Positions 45,923 through 54,194 of a stretch of DNA of 64,000 bases are shown here, in pieces. This DNA comes from Gordonia araii NBRC 100433. GTDB taxonomy: Bacteria; Actinomycetota; Actinomycetes; Mycobacteriales; Mycobacteriaceae. The stretch lies in the NCBI RefSeq assembly GCF_000241265.1, contig NZ_BAEE01000045.1, positions 1 to 64,000 of the forward strand. The letters are read 5' to 3'. Position 1 is the stretch's first letter, and each line of letters opens with the position of its first letter. The notes under the pieces are model-generated. The model was not told the DNA's origin. It searched no databases and was given only the letters and a program-made list of their open reading frames with translations. Position numbers and translations under genes: made by a program.

Positions 45923-46444
45923 CTACTCCTCGGGCGCACCCGGATTGCAGCGCGTCGCGATCATCTGGTCGTCGGTGACGACCGGCCTGCGCGGTTCGAG
46001 GTTCCACGACGGTTTGTCGGGCTGCACGGCCCGCGCCCAGATCCAGTGGCAGTCGAACTGGGCTCGCATGCCCTTCGACCGTGCCGAGAAGCCGTCGTAG
46101 CGCGTCGATTTCCTGACCACCTCGGCCCACGCCTTACCCTGCGCGTCGGGGGTGGTGACCCGCCGCCCGGCGGCCGTCGGGTACACCTGCAGACTCGGCC
46201 CGACCATCGTCTCGACCCAGACGGTGCGCGCGATGTACGGCGGTGGCAGGTAGACGACGGGCTCGCTCGGTGTCGCGTCACCGTCGTCGGAGTCAGCGGC
46301 GGTCGGCGACTCCTCGACGGATGGCACGGTCGCGACCGGCGTCGCGTCGGAGCCCCGGTCGCCGTCCGTTCCGCAGCCGACCGTGCCGAGCGTCGTCAGC
46401 GCCACCATCGCGACGAGCGCCGCGCGCCACCTGCGCAATCCCAT
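45923..46444 (-). CDS. DUF2599-type secreted lipoprotein
   Basis: The 173-residue product has a signal peptide ending in the lipobox TLGTVGC and a linker rich in Asp, Ser and Pro (about 25-60). A folded domain follows, with VWVETMVGPSLQVYPTAAGRRV and the end FDCHWIWARAVQPDKPSWNLEPRRP. This Trp/Cys pattern matches DUF2599, a family of secreted actinobacterial proteins of unknown role. Its ATG shares one base with the esterase stop (TGATG). Confidence 0.75.
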   Translation of the reverse strand: MGLRRWRAALVAMVALTTLGTVGCGTDGDRGSDATPVATVPSVEESPTAADSDDGDATPSEPVVYLPPPYIARTVWVETMVGPSLQVYPTAAGRRVTTPDAQGKAWAEVVRKSTRYDGFSARSKGMRAQFDCHWIWARAVQPDKPSWNLEPRRPVVTDDQMIATRCNPGAPEE

Positions 46445-48033
46445 CAAGCCAGCACTGTGCCGTGCGCCCGCATCCACGCCTCGCGGCGATGCGGGTACGG
46501 GTCGCGCACCATCCGCGAATGGACGTCGAAGACCATCAGGTCCCGGTTCTCGCTCGTGTACGGCGACCACTGCAGCTCGGGCGAGCCGGTACGGGCGAAC
46601 GTCGTCCAGTGCCCCTGGATGACGCGCGTCAGCTTCCCCGTCGCCCGCCAATCGCCGACGGTCAGCCCGGCTCCGATGGCGGTCCGGAACGCACCGAAGA
46701 CGGCGAACAGCTCGGTGGCGTGCGTCGCACCGAAACCGCTGGCGCGCAACACCTTCGTCGAGAAGTCGTAGCGGTACACGTAGGTCGGATTACCCGCGGC
46801 GGCATGTCCTTCGACGAACGGCACGGCCGGACCCCAGAAGATGGAGTCGCCGAGCATTCGCACCTGGTCACCGCGACGGCCGTCGCTGTACGCCTCGACC
46901 AGGGCCGCGCGCGCCGCGGCGTCGGCGACGCTGACGAAGATCTGCTCCGGCTCTGGCAGGAGGCCTTCCATCTTGTTGCGCTCCTTGCCGGGGAGCAGAC
47001 TCATGCCGCGGGTGAAGAGCAGCGCTTCGTCGCGGTTGGTCCCGATGATGAGCGGCACCGCGTGGGTATTGCCGTCGCGCGCGGCGGCGTTGGGATGCTG
47101 CGGGAGGTAATCCGTACCGAAGACCGGCCCGAACGGGAGGAGTTCCCCGTTGCCGGAATGCGGGGCATACGCGGTCAAACGCTTGCCCGCCTTGTGCAGT
47201 TGCTGCGGGCTCGCGTTCTCAAGCAGTTCGCGCGCGCGAGCCGGATCGATCTCGGCACCGCCGCTGCCCATCCGGTAATCCGGGTCCGCCAACTGCTTGA
47301 CGACCTCCTGCGCGAAGTGGTTCGCCACCTCGCGCGAGAAGTTGAGTTCGTTGGCCGGGCTCTGCGCGATCGCGCGCGTGAAGAGCCCTTTCGCCGCCGG
47401 GGTGGCCAGCAGCGCCGTGACCGACGACCCGCCGGCGCTCTCGCCGAAGACGGTGACGTTGTCCGGGTCGCCGCCGAACGCGGCGATGTTGCGCTGCACC
47501 CATTCCAGGCTCGCGACCTGGTCGCGCAGGCCGAGGTTGTCCTCGAAGGTCCGGCTGTCGTCGGAGTACTGCGAGAAGTCGAGGTACCCGAACGGGCCGA
47601 ACCGGTACTGCACGGTCACGACCACCACGTCGCCGGCCTTGGCGAGCAGCGCCCCGTCGTAGAGCGGAGTGGCGGTGGTGCCGAGCAGGTAGGCGCCGCC
47701 ATGGATGAACACCATGACGGGGCGGGGCGTGGCCGAAATGCGGTCCGGCGAGAAGACATTGAGCGTCAGGCAGTCCTCGCCGGTCGGCTGATACCGGCCA
47801 GGTCCGACCGCCGTGTACACCTTGTCCTGGATCTCGGCGGTGCCGTAGGCCTTCGCGTCGAGCTTGCCCTTCCACGGGGTCAGCGGCTGTGGCGCGCGGA
47901 AGCGCAACTCCCCGACGGGCGGCGCGGCGAACGGGATGCCCTTCCAGCTGATCGTTCCGGCACGACCGCGCTTGCCGCGCACACCGAGAACCAAGCCTTC
48001 GGCGGTGGCGATCAAGTCATTCATCGATGTCAT
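46444..48033 (-). CDS. Type B carboxylesterase
   Basis: The 529-residue protein is a carboxylesterase/lipase of the alpha/beta hydrolase fold. The oxyanion region is VMVFIHGGAYLLG, the nucleophile is in VTVFGESAGGSSV (about 205), EDCLTLNV is the family signature 2, and the His is in ATHATELFAVFG (about 425). There is no signal peptide. ATG 48033 is used; ATG 48024 is an alternative. It probably hydrolyses carboxylic esters broadly. Confidence 0.9.
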   Translation of the reverse strand: MTSMNDLIATAEGLVLGVRGKRGRAGTISWKGIPFAAPPVGELRFRAPQPLTPWKGKLDAKAYGTAEIQDKVYTAVGPGRYQPTGEDCLTLNVFSPDRISATPRPVMVFIHGGAYLLGTTATPLYDGALLAKAGDVVVVTVQYRFGPFGYLDFSQYSDDSRTFEDNLGLRDQVASLEWVQRNIAAFGGDPDNVTVFGESAGGSSVTALLATPAAKGLFTRAIAQSPANELNFSREVANHFAQEVVKQLADPDYRMGSGGAEIDPARARELLENASPQQLHKAGKRLTAYAPHSGNGELLPFGPVFGTDYLPQHPNAAARDGNTHAVPLIIGTNRDEALLFTRGMSLLPGKERNKMEGLLPEPEQIFVSVADAAARAALVEAYSDGRRGDQVRMLGDSIFWGPAVPFVEGHAAAGNPTYVYRYDFSTKVLRASGFGATHATELFAVFGAFRTAIGAGLTVGDWRATGKLTRVIQGHWTTFARTGSPELQWSPYTSENRDLMVFDVHSRMVRDPYPHRREAWMRAHGTVLA

Positions 48034-48121
48034 GATTGCCAGCCTAAACCTCCGAGCCGGCCGATGGTTGCCGCGGCAAGCCCGCGACGGGGATTTCCCG
48101 ACGGCAACTACCATCGATAAC

Positions 48122-48871
48122 GTGGCAAGGACCATCGATCTCAACGCCGACCTCGGAGAGGGAGTCGGCGACGACGACGCCATGCTGACCGTTGTGACCA
48201 GCGCAAACGTCGCGTGCGGCTTCCATGCCGGCTCTCCGACGATCCTGGCGCAAACGTGTCGGGCGGCACAGGAGCGCGGCGTCGCGATCGGGGCGCAGGT
48301 GTCCTACCCCGACCGCGAGGGCTTCGGCCGGCGGTACATGGCGATGAATCCCGACGACCTCCGCTCCGACATCGTCTATCAGATCGGCGCCCTCGCCGCG
48401 CTGGCGTCGTCGACCGGCGCACGAGTCACCTACGTCAAACCGCACGGCGCCCTCTACAACACCGTGGTCGGCGACGAGGAGCAGGCGGCCGCGATCGTCG
48501 AAGCCGTCCGCTCGGTCAACCCGGAACTCGCGATCATGGGCCTGCCCGGCGCGGTGGTCCTCGAGCTGGCCCGCGACGCCGGGCTGCCGATCATCACCGA
48601 GGCCTTCGCCGACCGCGGATACCGCGCCGACGGGACGCTGGTTCCCCGCAGCGAGGCTGGCGCACTGCTCACCGATTCGGCCGAAATCGCCAGGCGCGTC
48701 GTCGAACTCGTCACGACCGGCACCATCGCGGCCGTGGACGGTTCGACCATCACCGTCGACGCGGAGTCGATCTGCCTGCACGGCGACACCCCGGGCGCGG
48801 TCGAGCACGCGCGCGCGACACGCGACGCGCTCATCACGGCCGGCGTCGACCTGGCCCCGATCACCCGCTGA
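48122..48871 (+). CDS. pxpA: 5-oxoprolinase subunit A (LamB/YcsF family)
   Basis: The 249-residue protein has the family marks IDLNADLGEGVG, NVACGFHAGSP, GAQVSYPDREGFGRR, VKPHGALYN and ITEAFADRGYRADGTLVPR. PxpA acts with PxpB and PxpC to cleave 5-oxoproline to glutamate with ATP. Neither partner is encoded beside it. GTG 48122 lies about eight bases after TACCAT (48109-48114) and may be leaderless. Confidence 0.93.
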   Translation: MARTIDLNADLGEGVGDDDAMLTVVTSANVACGFHAGSPTILAQTCRAAQERGVAIGAQVSYPDREGFGRRYMAMNPDDLRSDIVYQIGALAALASSTGARVTYVKPHGALYNTVVGDEEQAAAIVEAVRSVNPELAIMGLPGAVVLELARDAGLPIITEAFADRGYRADGTLVPRSEAGALLTDSAEIARRVVELVTTGTIAAVDGSTITVDAESICLHGDTPGAVEHARATRDALITAGVDLAPITR

Positions 48872-48875
48872 CCGG

Positions 48876-48935
48876 TCCAGCAACGTTTCGCCGAACCCTC
48901 ACCGATCGAGGCGGGAACAGCGAAACGACGCTGGA
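48876..48935. terminator. Inverted repeat between convergent pxpA and rlmB
   Basis: TCCAGCAACGTTTCG (48876-48890) and CGAAACGACGCTGGA (48921-48935) are inverted arms matching at 13 of 15 positions, starting four bases after the pxpA stop and ending just before the rlmB stop. This fits a bidirectional terminator. The arms resemble those of the inverted repeat at 62565-62605. Confidence 0.5.
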
Positions 48936-48941
48936 TCAGGG

Positions 48942-49895
48942 TCAGGATTGGCGACGCTGGCGGGCGAACTCGGCTAGCACCACGCCCGCGGCGACCGAGG
49001 CGTTGAGACTTTCGACGTCGCCGGCCATCGGGATCGAGAGCACCGAGTCGCACGTCTCACGGACCAGCCGGGACAAGCCCTTGCCCTCGGAGCCGACGAC
49101 GATCACCGTCGGGCCGGTGCCGTCGTACTCGTCGAGGCTGACCGCCCCTTCGGTATCGAGTCCGACGATCTGCGCGCCCGCCTTGGCCCAATCCTTCAAG
49201 GTGCGGGTCAGGTTCGGCGCCTGTGCGACCGGCAGTCGCGCGGCCGCTCCGGCACTCGTCCGCCATGCCACCGCCGTCACGCTGGCGCTGCGTCGCTGCG
49301 GGATCAGCACGCCGTGCCCGCCGAAGGCGGCGACCGACCGGATGACGGCACCGAGATTTCGCGGATCGGTGATGTTGTCGAGCGCCACGAGCAACGGCGG
49401 TTGCCCCGACGCGAGTGCGTCGGCCATGACGTCGTCCGGATGGGCGTACACGTACGGCGGGACCTGCAGGCCGATCCCCTGATGCAGCCCGTTCGACGAC
49501 ATGCGGTCCAGTTCGTTGCGGGTCACCTCCAGGATCGAGATGCCCTTGGCGCCGGCCATCTGCACGGCCTCGGTGACCCGCTCGTCGGCCTCGACACCGG
49601 TGACCAGGTACAACGCCGTTGCCGGGACGCCTGCACGCAGGCATTCGACGACGGGATTGCGGCCGAGCACGTACTCGGGCCCGTCGTCGTCCTTGCGCGA
49701 GCGCCGCTGCGCGGTCTGCTTCTTCGCCGCGGCCTTTGCCCGCTTGTGGGCCGGGTGGTACACCCGGTCCTCGGCCTTGGGCGTGGCGCCGCGCGCTTCG
49801 AGACCACGACGGCGCTGACCGCCCGATCCGACCGTTTGCCCCTTCTTCGTCCCCGACTTGCGAACCGCGCCGCGTCGTTTGGAGTTACCGGCCAT
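48942..49895 (-). CDS. rlmB: 23S rRNA 2'-O-ribose methyltransferase, RlmB/TrmH family
   Basis: The 317-residue protein has a basic disordered start (residues 1-75), a substrate-binding L30e-like domain ([24 protein letters not shown]) and a SpoU knot domain. The knot has motif 1 [25 protein letters not shown], motif 2 [15 protein letters not shown] and motif 3 [20 protein letters not shown]. It should methylate a 23S rRNA guanosine (E. coli G2251). ATG 49895 shares a base with the cysS stop. Confidence 0.92.
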   Translation of the reverse strand: MAGNSKRRGAVRKSGTKKGQTVGSGGQRRRGLEARGATPKAEDRVYHPAHKRAKAAAKKQTAQRRSRKDDDGPEYVLGRNPVVECLRAGVPATALYLVTGVEADERVTEAVQMAGAKGISILEVTRNELDRMSSNGLHQGIGLQVPPYVYAHPDDVMADALASGQPPLLVALDNITDPRNLGAVIRSVAAFGGHGVLIPQRRSASVTAVAWRTSAGAAARLPVAQAPNLTRTLKDWAKAGAQIVGLDTEGAVSLDEYDGTGPTVIVVGSEGKGLSRLVRETCDSVLSIPMAGDVESLNASVAAGVVLAEFARQRRQS

Positions 49896-51289
49896 CACGC
49901 ACCTGCCTCACGCAGCGACCACTGCGCACCGTCGGGGGTGTCGGTCACCTCGACACCCGCTTTCGCCAGCCGGTCGCGCACCTCGTCGGCGACCGCCCAG
50001 TCCTTGTCCGCCCGCGCCTGGGCGCGACGGTCAAGATCGGCCCGGACCAGCACATCGAGGGCGTCCATCGCGGCCGAATCATCTGCCGCGTCAACCCAAT
50101 TCGGAGCCATCGGATCGACGCCGAGTATGTCCATCATCGCCCGTACCTGCGCGGCGATCTCGACGGCGGCGTCCCCGTCGCCGTTCTCCAGCGCGGTGTT
50201 TCCGGCCCGGACGGCGTTGTGGATCACCGCGAGACCGGCCGGCACGCCGAGATCGTCGTCGAGGGCGGCGGCGAACTCCGCGCTCACCCGGCCCACCGGC
50301 ACCGGTGCGACACGCGAATCCACCCGGCGCACAAAGGCTTCCACGCGCTTGTACGCGGTAGCCGCCTCCTGCAGCGCACCGTCGGAGTATTCCAGCATCG
50401 ACCGGTAGTGGGCGCTGCCGAGGTAGTACCGCATTTCGACCGGGCGCACCTTGCGCAGCATCTCCGGGATCGCGACGACGTTGCCGAGCGACTTGCTCAT
50501 CTTCTCGCCGCTCATCGTCACCCAGCCGTTGTGCAGCCAGTACTGGGCGAACCCGTCGCCGGCGCCGTGGCTCTGCGCGATCTCGTTCTCATGATGCGGG
50601 AAGACCAGATCCATTCCGCCGCAATGGATGTCGAACTCCGGACCGAGAAGGCTGGTCGCCATCGCCGAGCATTCCAGGTGCCAGCCGGGGCGCCCGGGGC
50701 CCCACGGCGTATCCCACGAGGGCTCGCCCTCCTTGGCCGCTTTCCACAGCGTGAAGTCGCGCGGATCGCGCTTTCCGGTGCCCGCGCTCTCCCCCTGGTG
50801 CACGTCGTCGAGTTTGTGCCCCGACAGCGCGCCGTAGGTCGGGAGGCTCTGCACGTCGAAGTAGACGTTGCCGTCGGCGACGTAGGCGTGGCCGCGGTCG
50901 ATCAGCCGTTGCATGTAGCCGATCATCTGCGGGATGAAGCCGGTGGCGCGCGGCTCGGCCGAGGGCGGCAGCACCCCGAGAGCGCGGTAGGCGTCGTCGA
51001 AGGCGCGTTCGTGGGTCGCCGCCCACTCCCACCAGGGCCGCCCGGCCTCGTCGGCCTTGCGCAGGATCTTGTCGTCGATGTCGGTGACGTTGCGAACGAA
51101 GAGCACGTCGTTGCCCTCATGCGCCAGCCAGCGCCGCAGGACGTCGAAGGCGATGCCGCTGCGGACGTGGCCGATGTGCGGAACACCCTGGACCGTCGCG
51201 CCGCACAGGTACACCGTCACCCGGCCGTCGGTCAACGGGCGGAACTCGCGGATGTCGCGGGTCGCGGTGTCATACAGGCGTAGGGTCAC
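49895..51289 (-). CDS. cysS: Cysteinyl-tRNA synthetase
   Basis: The 464-residue class I synthetase has the zinc Cys in [20 protein letters not shown] (with the HIGH motif), the zinc-site HLECSAM and [21 protein letters not shown] segments, and KMSKS in [14 protein letters not shown] 51289 is chosen because the family starts just before LRLYDT. It is followed by rlmB with one shared base. It is distinct from MshC, the mycothiol ligase, which also resembles CysS. Confidence 0.96.
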   Translation of the reverse strand: MTLRLYDTATRDIREFRPLTDGRVTVYLCGATVQGVPHIGHVRSGIAFDVLRRWLAHEGNDVLFVRNVTDIDDKILRKADEAGRPWWEWAATHERAFDDAYRALGVLPPSAEPRATGFIPQMIGYMQRLIDRGHAYVADGNVYFDVQSLPTYGALSGHKLDDVHQGESAGTGKRDPRDFTLWKAAKEGEPSWDTPWGPGRPGWHLECSAMATSLLGPEFDIHCGGMDLVFPHHENEIAQSHGAGDGFAQYWLHNGWVTMSGEKMSKSLGNVVAIPEMLRKVRPVEMRYYLGSAHYRSMLEYSDGALQEAATAYKRVEAFVRRVDSRVAPVPVGRVSAEFAAALDDDLGVPAGLAVIHNAVRAGNTALENGDGDAAVEIAAQVRAMMDILGVDPMAPNWVDAADDSAAMDALDVLVRADLDRRAQARADKDWAVADEVRDRLAKAGVEVTDTPDGAQWSLREAGA

Positions 51290-51300
51290 GACCTGCGATC

Positions 51301-51822
51301 CTACCGGTCGAGTCCGGGGTCGGTGCCGCCGCTGGACCCCACCGGTTCGCCGCCGCTCCCCGCGCCGGTGACGAGTGCGGTGGCCACGGCCGCGATACCC
51401 TCTCCGCGGCCGGTCAGCCCGAGACCGTCCGTGGTGGTCGCCGAGACCGAGACCGGTGCGCCGAGCGCCGCGGAGAGCACCGCCGACGCTTCCTCGCGCC
51501 GCGGGCCGATCCGCGGGCGATTGCCGACGACCTGCACCGCTCCATTCAGCACGACGAGCCCGGTCGCGGCCACCAGCTTCGCCACGTGGGCGAGCATCTC
51601 CGCGCCGGTCACCCCGTCCCATTCGGGTCGGCCGGCGCCGAACACGGAGCCGAGGTCGCCGAGCCCGGCGGCCGAGAGCACCGCGTCGCAGAGTGCGTGG
51701 GCGCCGACGTCACCGTCGGAATGCCCCTCGCACCCGTCGTCGTCGGGGAAGTGCAGGCCAACCATCCAGCACGGAACGCCAGGAGCGATCCGGTGCACGT
51801 CCGTGCCGATTCCCACTCGCAT
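51301..51822 (-). CDS. ispF: 2-C-methyl-D-erythritol 2,4-cyclodiphosphate synthase
   Basis: IspF forms MEcPP in the non-mevalonate isoprenoid route. The 173-residue protein has the zinc site GTDVHRI (Asp8, His10), the second His in [16 protein letters not shown], and [20 protein letters not shown] near the end. ATG 51822 lies two bases after ispD. A Gly/Ser-rich tail of about 20 residues is not conserved. Confidence 0.96.
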   Translation of the reverse strand: MRVGIGTDVHRIAPGVPCWMVGLHFPDDDGCEGHSDGDVGAHALCDAVLSAAGLGDLGSVFGAGRPEWDGVTGAEMLAHVAKLVAATGLVVLNGAVQVVGNRPRIGPRREEASAVLSAALGAPVSVSATTTDGLGLTGRGEGIAAVATALVTGAGSGGEPVGSSGGTDPGLDR

Positions 51823-51824
51823 GG

Positions 51825-52502
51825 TCAATCCCAGCCTTTCGCGATGGCCCGCGCCAGCCGCAGGTCCCACGGGGTCGTGATCTTGAAGGCGTCCGGATCG
51901 CCCGCGACGACATGAACTCCGAAACCGGCTCGTTCGGCGAGCCCGGCGTCGTCGGTGGCGACTCCCCCGTCGGCGGCCAGGTACGCCTTCGCCAGCGCGT
52001 CGGCGTGGAAGCCCTGCGGTGTTTGCACTGCGCGCAGGACGGCACGGTCGACGGTTTCGATCACCGTGTCGTCGTCGACGCGCTTGAGCGTGTCGACGAC
52101 GGGCAGCCCGGGTACGACGGCCGGGAACCCGGCGCGCAGGGCTTCGACCACCCTGTGGAACACGGCGGCCGGAGTGAACGGCCGGGCCGCGTCGTGGACG
52201 AGGACGAAATCACCGGCGACGTGGTTCAAACCGGCGCGAACCGAATCGGTGCGTTCGTCGCCGCCGGCGGTGACCACGATCGTCGCGGAGTCGATGCCGG
52301 CCAGGTCGGAGCGAACCGCGTCGATCAACTCGCCCGGCACCACGACGACGATCCGGTCGAGGTCCAGACCGTCCGCGGCGAGCACCGACGAAACCGTCCG
52401 GGCCAAGATCGTGGCCCCGCCGAGGTCGACGAACGCCTTCGGGCGGTCTTCACCGAGCCTTACCCCCGACCCCGCGGCCGGGATGATGACCGATGTCGAC
52501 AA
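51825..52502 (-). CDS. ispD: 2-C-methyl-D-erythritol 4-phosphate cytidylyltransferase
   Basis: IspD transfers CMP to MEP, upstream of IspF. The 225-residue protein has the CTP-binding motif [38 protein letters not shown] and [11 protein letters not shown] (catalytic Asp), and ends with [13 protein letters not shown]. No ATG or GTG is available in frame after carD, so TTG 52502 is the likely start, giving [10 protein letters not shown]. It lies 31 bases after carD, as in mycobacteria. Confidence 0.94.
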   Translation of the reverse strand: MSTSVIIPAAGSGVRLGEDRPKAFVDLGGATILARTVSSVLAADGLDLDRIVVVVPGELIDAVRSDLAGIDSATIVVTAGGDERTDSVRAGLNHVAGDFVLVHDAARPFTPAAVFHRVVEALRAGFPAVVPGLPVVDTLKRVDDDTVIETVDRAVLRAVQTPQGFHADALAKAYLAADGGVATDDAGLAERAGFGVHVVAGDPDAFKITTPWDLRLARAIAKGWD

Positions 52503-52533
52503 GTGCGGCTGCGCTGGATGGAAGTGAGCGCGC

Positions 52534-53022
52534 TCAGGAAGCGGCGGCCAGCACCTCGTCGAGAATGCTCGAGGCCTTCTCGTCGTCGGTGTTCTGAGCC
52601 AGCGACAGCTCGTCGACCAGGACGCGGCGCGCACGCGTCAGCATGCGCTTCTCGCCGGCCGACAGACCGCGGTCCTGCTCGCGCCGCCACAGGTCGCGCA
52701 CGATCTCGGCGACCTTGATGATGTCGCCGGAGATCAGCTTCTCCTGGTTCGCCTTGAAGCGGCGCGCCCAGTTGGTGGGTTCCTCGGTGTGCGGCGCACG
52801 CAATACCTGGAAGACCTGGTCGAGACCTTCCGCGCCGACCACGTCGCGAACCCCGACGTACTCCAACTTCGAAGAGGGGATCTGGACGGTCATGTCACCG
52901 TCGGTGACCTTCAATACGAGGTATTCGACCTGCTCACCCTTGATGGTGCGGGTAACGATGTCCTCGACCCTCGCGGCACCATGGTGGGGGTACACAACGG
53001 TGTCGCCAACTTTGAAATTCAT
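52534..53022 (-). CDS. carD: CarD transcription regulator
   Basis: CarD binds the RNA polymerase beta lobe and stabilises open complexes at most housekeeping promoters; it is essential in mycobacteria. The 162-residue protein has the same length as the M. tuberculosis one. The RNA-polymerase-interaction domain (about 1-53; [18 protein letters not shown]) and the DNA-binding helical domain ([22 protein letters not shown], with the minor-groove Trp) are both intact. ATG 53022 has AAAGGGG upstream. Confidence 0.97.
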   Translation of the reverse strand: MNFKVGDTVVYPHHGAARVEDIVTRTIKGEQVEYLVLKVTDGDMTVQIPSSKLEYVGVRDVVGAEGLDQVFQVLRAPHTEEPTNWARRFKANQEKLISGDIIKVAEIVRDLWRREQDRGLSAGEKRMLTRARRVLVDELSLAQNTDDEKASSILDEVLAAAS

Positions 53023-53338
53023 GAACTTAGCGCCCCTTTCAACTGAGGTAAGTCTAACACGCGGCCCGGACAGCCTTTGCACAACGGTGCAGGTCAAGCG
53101 GCTGTTGAGCCACCTTTCCGCTGGCCAGGGCGACTATCGCCACCTACTACCGACTGTGGTACAGCCCACCTGGGCCTCACGATGTGGCGCGGCGAGCCCG
53201 ACCGCGGGAGAAGGAATTTTCGACGAATCTCGCTACCCCGGCGGACGGGACGCGGGCACGCCCACTACGCTGCGTAGTGAGGTTCCGGGTGGCTGACCAC
53301 CCGCGGGAACCGTTGAGACCACCAGCTGGAGGATTACG
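53023..53338. promoter_or_regulatory. carD / LpqE-like divergent intergenic region with two hairpins
   Basis: Of these 316 bases, TAGACT on the minus strand (53056-53051) is the best carD -10, 29 bases before the ATG. On the plus strand a perfect hairpin CACTACGC-T-GCGTAGTG (53263-53279) contains a possible -10, TACGCT. It is followed by a longer imperfect hairpin (53281-53311; arms start GGTTCCGGGTGG and end GGGAACC). The lipoprotein GTG follows with GGAGG six bases upstream. No other gene is seen. Confidence 0.45.
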
Positions 53339-53959
53339 GTGTCACTGCTCTCCCAGTCCGCGTTCGTCAAGCCGGTCGGCCGGCACCGCAAACTGCGCGG
53401 CGCGCTCGCCGTCGCCGTCGGCGCAGCCCTGGTCTTCGCCGGAACCGCATGCAGCGCGGGCCAGGTCTCCCAGACCGCGACCCAGGCGCCGGCGATCAAC
53501 GGCGCGAACATGGACCTCGGCAAACTGGCCCTGCGCGACGTGCTCATCGTCTACCCGGATGCCGACGACCCGGCCAAGGTCTTCGCCGCGGGCGGCCCCT
53601 TCCAGCTCGCGTTCGTCGTCGCCAACGACGACCCGGTCAACGCCAGCAAGCTCGTCTCCATCAAGGCCCCGACCGGAACCGTCACGCTCTCGGGCAACAC
53701 CACGGTTCCCGCCGGATTGGCACTGCGCGCCGGCACGCCGGACGGGATGACGGCCGCGCCGGGTCAGGAACTCCTGCAGGCGACCTTCACCAATGCGGGC
53801 AAGACCGTGGCCCCGGGCCTCGCTGTTCCGCTGGTCTTCACCTTCTCCACCCAGGGCAAGACCGAGACCGTCACCGTCGAGACCCCGGTCGACGCCGGTG
53901 CGACGCTGGAACGCAAAGACAAGGTCGAAGACCCCGGACACGGCGGCGGTCGCCACTGA
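53339..53959 (+). CDS. LpqE-like lipoprotein
   Basis: The 206-residue product has a signal peptide with lipobox GTAC (Cys38). The conserved LpqE domain follows, with NMDLGKLALRDVLIVYPD, GGPFQLAFVVANDDPVNASKLVSI and a strand-rich C-terminus. The fold resembles PCuAC-type copper chaperones, but the His/Met copper ligands are not evident. The tail ends GHGGGRH. It corresponds to Rv3584, always divergent from carD. Role unknown. Confidence 0.85.
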   Translation: MSLLSQSAFVKPVGRHRKLRGALAVAVGAALVFAGTACSAGQVSQTATQAPAINGANMDLGKLALRDVLIVYPDADDPAKVFAAGGPFQLAFVVANDDPVNASKLVSIKAPTGTVTLSGNTTVPAGLALRAGTPDGMTAAPGQELLQATFTNAGKTVAPGLAVPLVFTFSTQGKTETVTVETPVDAGATLERKDKVEDPGHGGGRH

Positions 53960-54076
53960 GCGCACCGACTTTCCGATAGCCCCCTGAAGCGCCGTCGAGG
54001 GATCGCGTCCCCTCGGTGCCCTGCAGGACCATGTTTCATATTTCGTCCGCGACGCCATGTCGCGATAACCACCCGC

Positions 54077-54161
54077 GCCGCCTAGGCGGCACCCTAAGCT
54101 TGATTCTGAAACATCGGTGTTTCAGAATCTAGTGACGCTGCTCTCAATCCGACAGCGTCAC
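54077..54161 (+). promoter_or_regulatory. Promoter inside a 28-base palindrome, followed by a leader hairpin
   Basis: GATTCTGAAACA (54102-54113), TCGG and TGTTTCAGAATC (54118-54129) form a perfect 12-base-arm palindrome. Within it TTGATT (54100-54105), 17 bases and CAGAAT (54123-54128) make a promoter. A second perfect hairpin follows: GTGACGCTG (54132-54140), a 12-base loop and CAGCGTCAC (54153-54161), which would lie at the mRNA 5' end. Upstream, GCCGCCTAGGCGGC (54077-54090) is a third palindrome, perhaps a terminator for the lipoprotein gene. Confidence 0.65.
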
Positions 54162-54194
54162 ACCACCACGGCCACCCGTCCTGAAAGCAGTGTC

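Noticed and set aside
49895-51289. CysS as the mycothiol ligase MshC
   Set aside because: It has full-length CysS features, including the C-terminal anticodon-side domain and a cysS-ispF-ispD-carD context.
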